Part shown: piece after piece, positions 60,201 through 64,000 of the stretch | How the letters are laid out: the number at the start of each line of letters is the position of its first letter | Numbering within the stretch: the stretch's first letter is position 1 | Assembly (NCBI RefSeq): GCF_000344685.1 | Contig: NW_006920412.1 | Span: forward strand, 971,705-1,035,704 | DNA: 64,000 nucleotides | Direction: 5' to 3' | Origin: Gloeophyllum trabeum ATCC 11539 | Taxonomy: Eukaryota > Basidiomycota > Agaricomycetes > Gloeophyllales > Gloeophyllaceae | Position numbers and translations under genes: made by a program | The notes under the pieces: generated by a model | Database searches by the model: none | What the model was told of the DNA's origin: nothing | Seen by the model: the letters and a program-made list of their open reading frames with translations, nothing else

Positions 60201-60970
60201 CCGAGAGCATGGAGGATGACATTTGATTGCTTACATTCACAACCATACTACCCTTCTTGGTGAGCGTCACTTCAAGGAACGGATAGCACGCCCTCGTTCG
60301 CCCACCTAGACGTTCGCCGATGGTCAACTCTGATACCTTTGTAAGCGGGGTGTCAGCAAATTGCAAGGTGCTTCTGACTCACAACATTTGACGTACCGAT
60401 CCTATTCCTTATGTCCATCAGACGTTAATCAACGTATCGGTTTTCTCGTCATTCATGAATTCTTCACTCCTCGTCCGCGTGCTCACCGATGCCGTCACAG
60501 AATTGATTGTACCATACTTGATAAACACCGCGGAGGCAGGGTTGACTTACAGTTACTTGAGAAGCACCCTGTAATGGTCATCTCTGCAACTTCAATGAGC
60601 ATAAGGAAGTTAATGCAGGATGACGTTGCGTATCCCGCTCAGACTCGGATGTATGCTTGCTTGCTCTGGGATTATTGCTGAAATATCTGAGTCCAAACAT
60701 GGTAAAAGATTTAGCCGGGCCTGCCAAGTAGTTCCAAATCCGACGTGCTTAGAATGCGCGCACTCCTGAATCGAAAGGCCACAATAGAGAATGAAATGGT
60801 TAGAACTAATAAAAGGTAACGGTGGAACGAAAGCACGTCTCTCGTGGGCGGTGTAAAGTCGCGTGACGTAACGCGTTTAATGATCGGGCAGAGGCGCGTG
60901 CCAGTGGACCGACGTGGTCGGCTCGGGCCGAATACCCTTGAACAAGCCCGTGTGCCGCTTGCATACCATC
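57246..60970. other. Gene-poor region, 3.7 kb
   Basis: No complete gene was recognised. Several frames of 60-120 codons on both strands have protein-like stretches (for example QFLVPRRLLAMLEQGAEVLG at about 59430-59490, plus strand) but no joining exons I could defend. The first part (57246-57700) is the promoter side of the Zn2Cys6 gene. The rest may hold a decayed gene, a lineage-specific gene or a long non-coding transcript. Confidence 0.4.
60235..60366 (-). CDS. Candidate isolated exon of an unrecognised gene
   Basis: The minus-strand frame reads FADTPLTKVSELTIGERLGG, then RTRACYPFLEVTLTKKGSMV and stops being coding-like exactly at a strong donor, AAT|GTAAGC. The composition looks like a real globular beta-domain. 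Upstream on the same strand (about 60540-60600) LIEVAEMTITGCFSSN also looks coding, with a GTAAGT donor, but the phase does not join in a simple way. I cannot name a family. Confidence 0.3.
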
Positions 60971-62111
60971 ATGGCGAACGAGCAAAGGGACTTGATTGAT
61001 AAACTGGAATCACCCTCAGCAGTCGTGCACATAGAATATGATATGGCAAATCCACCACCGCACCGTGGACCGTCATGGACGCGCTTCGTCTGTATCAGCG
61101 ACACCCACGCGCATGTCTTCCCGGTGCCGGATGGCGACGTGCTCCTGCACAGCGGCGACATAACCAACACGGGAAAGCTGGGCGATTTCCAAACATCGAT
61201 GGGATGGCTGTATGAATTGCCCCATCCCACAAAGATGTTCGTCCCACTGTGTTTCTTCCGAAGGATGTAGCGCTGAAAACATCGGCATAGAATCATCGCA
61301 GGGAACCATGACCTCACTCTACACAGAGGCTGGTACGAGCAGAACTACGACAGATGGCACCGGAAGAAGATGGAGGTGAGAGTTATTCGTGGTCCTGGGT
61401 TTCGTCTGCCTTTATAAAGTCCCCGCAGAAAGTCGAGCCGATTTATGAGTTGCTCAAGGGAGAGAAGGCTAAGAAAGCCCGACTTGTGTATCTTGAAGAC
61501 GAGGAATATACCTTCCAAGCGAAAGAAGGCGGCCGGACCTGGTCGGTCTACGGCTCTCCTGTGAATATAAGGCGTCCACTTTGGTGTCCGAATGCTCATA
61601 CTATACCATCAGTGGTCACCGTGGTTCTATGACTGGGCGTTCAACTACAATCGAGGTCCAGAGGCTGAAAGTGCGTCACTGGACTACGATGCGTGATATT
61701 TATTTCCTTACGCTTCACCCGCAGAGCTTATCTCGAAATTCCCAAAGACAGACATCCTGTAAGGTCTCTTACATCTTCCTCTGTTATCCTGACTCATGTG
61801 TACTCCGTACCAGCCTCACCCACGGACCACCACATGGCATCCTGGACCAGACACTATCTGAGGACCACGTAGGCTGTGAGGCTCTCGCCGCCCGCCTCCC
61901 CCACCTCCAGCCGCGCCTCCACCTGTTCGGACACATCCACGAGGCGCACGGCGCCGAACTACGTGCATGGAATGAGAACGCCAGCACCGTCTTCGTCAAC
62001 GCAGCAAACTGGCCTATGGGTCCTCGCTGCGAGCCGGCGCGTAAAATGGGCCAGCGGCCCAGTTTCGGTGGCCCAGGATTCAGACCCATCATTGTGGATC
62101 TCCTCGACTAG
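60971..62111 (+). CDS. Calcineurin-like metallophosphoesterase (MPPED-like)
   Basis: The protein starts MANEQRDLIDKLESPSAVV and contains FVCISDTHAHVF (metal ligands Asp and His), GDVLLHSGDITNTG (Asp), IAGNHDLTLHRGWYEQ (Asn and His), ILLTHGPPHGILDQTLS (His) and HLFGHIHEAHG (His): all five metallophosphoesterase blocks in order. The C-terminus is GGPGFRPIIVDLLD. This is the MPPED/239-type class of dinuclear-metal phosphoesterases, with poorly known substrates. Introns near 61230-61290, 61375-61430, 61560-61620 and two later ones restore the frame. There is no signal peptide, so it is probably cytosolic. Confidence 0.88.
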
Positions 62112-62346
62112 TTGCATATTGGATTCGGTACGGTGTACGATGGCATTACCGCTGTACGAGGAACAGGAGGAAATATGGATGTACTGTATACAGATGAAGA
62201 TACCCCGAGAGCAATGTAAACCCATGCAGCAAGAATAGACGTGCAATAAATCTTACAAGAAATACCTGACAGTCTGTTCGTGTCGATGACGTAAACCAGA
62301 CAAATCGCTAACCTTTTCTAAAACTGCGCGCTCAATCACATCCGCG

Positions 62347-63956
62347 TTATTGCTTATCCTCGACAGCGCCCATGCCAGGATTGATCCTCCTCTTATCCTC
62401 CGTGGCCACCGCATGTCCATCGAGCCAGGAGTACCCTGCGGGTCTACAGAGCACCGCAAGCAGATTCCTCCTCCAGTTTCCGTGTGAGAAGGGATTGTAC
62501 GGGGCAGGCCCGGGTGCGAGCGACTTGAGCGCTTGATTCCGAATTTGCTCGATAGTGGTGACGTTGAGCAATAGCAGCTGATCCACCAGAGTTAGTTGGA
62601 ACGAAGAGCATTAGATGCTTCGTCAAATGATACGCACGCGCATGTGATAAGCTAAGAGAGCCGTCACAGGCCATATCACGATTATAGTCATGGCGAAGAC
62701 CACGGCGCTGCCAGCTCCCATGTTTAGCGCCTGCCGGAAGTCAACATGGCGGTCGACAGTCAAGAAATACAGGTGCAAGGCGGCTGTGATTATAATCAAT
62801 ATAGATGTAGTGACCTGGGCAAATGTGGCTCGAGTCAGTAATGGCTTCTCTACCTGGTCTGTTCCACTCACAGCAGACATCAGGAAGACGAAAAAGAATG
62901 TGTAGTTTCTGCGGCCGACGCAGTTGTTGACCCACTGGCAGTGGTGGTCGCACCCGTCGACGCAATTATCACACTGGGAACGAGATCAGCCTCCAGCTGA
63001 ACAAAACACACATGGATTGATTACCATTTTACAATGACTCGACCGGGGTGGTCGGTATATCTTACACGTCGGGCAATACTTGACCCGAACACTGTATACA
63101 GAGTTGAGCGACCTAGCGGATTATGTTCGAACATAACTTACTAAGCGGTCCTTACCCGGAGGTCTCGGGGTAGAGGCGCTTTTACTCCGCCGTCTGGAGG
63201 AGGTGTCGCGGGATATGGTGGATCAGGATCGAGATTTCGTGGCAAAATGCCTGGATCGCGGAAAGCCTGCGTTGAGAATCGATGATCAGTTTACCGATGT
63301 GTAGGTTTGGTCGCTGGTTCTCGTCTCTCCACAACTGCACTGCATCCCGACAACTCTTGTCTGACCGCAACGGGGGAGAGACGACTGGCAGGACCGAATG
63401 GAACGTACAAGACACTCACAGTTGCCAGCATACACGATATTGTCAGCAAACACATGTAGGCGCCTACGATCGCAACCGCCGGACTCTTATGTCTCCACCA
63501 CCATACACACGTCGTGCCAAACCACACTCCCGTGATACTAAGCACAACGCACGAACTGCCCACAAACGCCCAGGGACTATCGCCACCTGTCAAAAACCTC
63601 CCACTAAAGAAGAACCTGTTCCGCGATGGGTGCAACTGATAATTCCGCACGGGCTTGCCTGTGTTTTCATCGATCATAGGAACAGCGGAGAGAGGGGGGT
63701 TGGTGTCGGGCGGCGGGTGGGGGTTGAACTCGTACATGGAGTGCGGGCGAGGCGTAGACCGCGTCGCCGGAGATACCGACTTTCGGTGATACCGGGAATG
63801 TGGTGACGATGTTACGCGGTCCTCGTCGTCAATTTCCATGCCCCCAAATTGCAGTCCTCCGTCGGAGCCGGGGGAGAGGGGGCTGCTTATTGAAGGAGAC
63901 CTCCGGATGTGGTCGAAACTCAGCCCTTGCCTCAGTAACTTCTCCATCCTGTCCAT
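62347..63956 (-). CDS. ERF2: DHHC palmitoyltransferase (ERF2 type)
   Basis: The frame stays open to the window edge, so the true start may lie outside; the first ATG inside is at 63956 ([19 protein letters not shown]). A Ser/Pro-rich cytosolic N-terminus precedes [14 protein letters not shown], two transmembrane helices ([33 protein letters not shown]), the cytosolic [40 protein letters not shown] catalytic zinc domain (DHHC with its Cys nucleophile), and two more helices. [19 protein letters not shown] is the TTxE motif. ERF2 palmitoylates Ras and related lipid-anchored proteins at the ER or Golgi. The C-terminal [19 protein letters not shown] is typical of ERF2 relatives. Confidence 0.92.
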
Positions 63957-64000
63957 GCTATCTCTGACTCTTCCGCGGCTCGTGGTGCTTGACGGACCAC

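Noticed and set aside
63282..63806. 174-codon plus-strand frame opposite the DHHC gene
   Set aside because: The minus strand codes for recognisable ERF2 segments throughout, so this is a shadow.

Overview
The window is eukaryotic nuclear DNA, very probably from a wood-decay basidiomycete (Agaricomycetes). The grounds are genes broken by many 50-65 nt GT-AG introns, short intergenic spacers on both strands, a GC-rich left part, and a gene set that includes a copper-radical (glyoxal-type) oxidase, SRPK-like kinases, fast-evolving F-box/LRR proteins, heterotrimeric G-protein gamma subunits and a serine-rich secreted cupredoxin. The organism assignment is inference; no ribosomal or marker gene is present. 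I found no bacterial operon, CRISPR array, convincing tRNA or intact transposon. All homology statements are recognition by eye; no search was run.

Layout. 1-5.3 kb: the first codons of a G-gamma gene cut by the window edge (minus strand), an unrecognised acidic protein, a metaxin/SAM37-like mitochondrial import protein, a TLC-domain membrane protein, and a complete second G-gamma gene. 5.8-18.3 kb: mitochondrial thioredoxin, secreted cupredoxin, myotubularin-type lipid phosphatase, S-adenosylmethionine synthetase, amidophosphoribosyltransferase (ADE4) and a copper radical oxidase. 18.5-31 kb: PNO1 facing a URI/Bud27-like DUF3835 protein across a 169 bp spacer, two tandem F-box paralogues (one broken), GPI mannosyltransferase III, mitoribosomal protein mS38 and an SRPK-like kinase carrying a frame break. 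31.4-42.8 kb: aldo-keto reductase, phosphopantetheine adenylyltransferase, proteasome beta5, a methyltransferase, UBC9, SNU13 and a conserved fungal protein that looks like a catalytically dead retropepsin. 43-50.7 kb: SAC/hSac2 phosphoinositide phosphatase and a paxillin-like LIM protein. 50.7-53.3 kb: intergenic, with an assembly gap whose two flanks are the same ~497 bp. 53.5-57.2 kb: Zn2Cys6 transcription factor. 57.2-61 kb: gene-poor. 61-64 kb: calcineurin-like metallophosphoesterase and an ERF2-type DHHC palmitoyltransferase that may continue past the edge.

Most genes are conserved housekeeping genes. The accessory content is the oxidase, the cupredoxin, the F-box pair and the gene-poor stretch. 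The observations I rate highest are the ADE4 start codon interrupted by an intron, the retropepsin-like protein with its catalytic Asp position occupied by Lys, the second G-gamma gene at position 1, the false duplication around the gap, and a 19 nt microexon in mS38. Single-base frame breaks in several otherwise recognisable genes suggest residual indel errors in this assembly.
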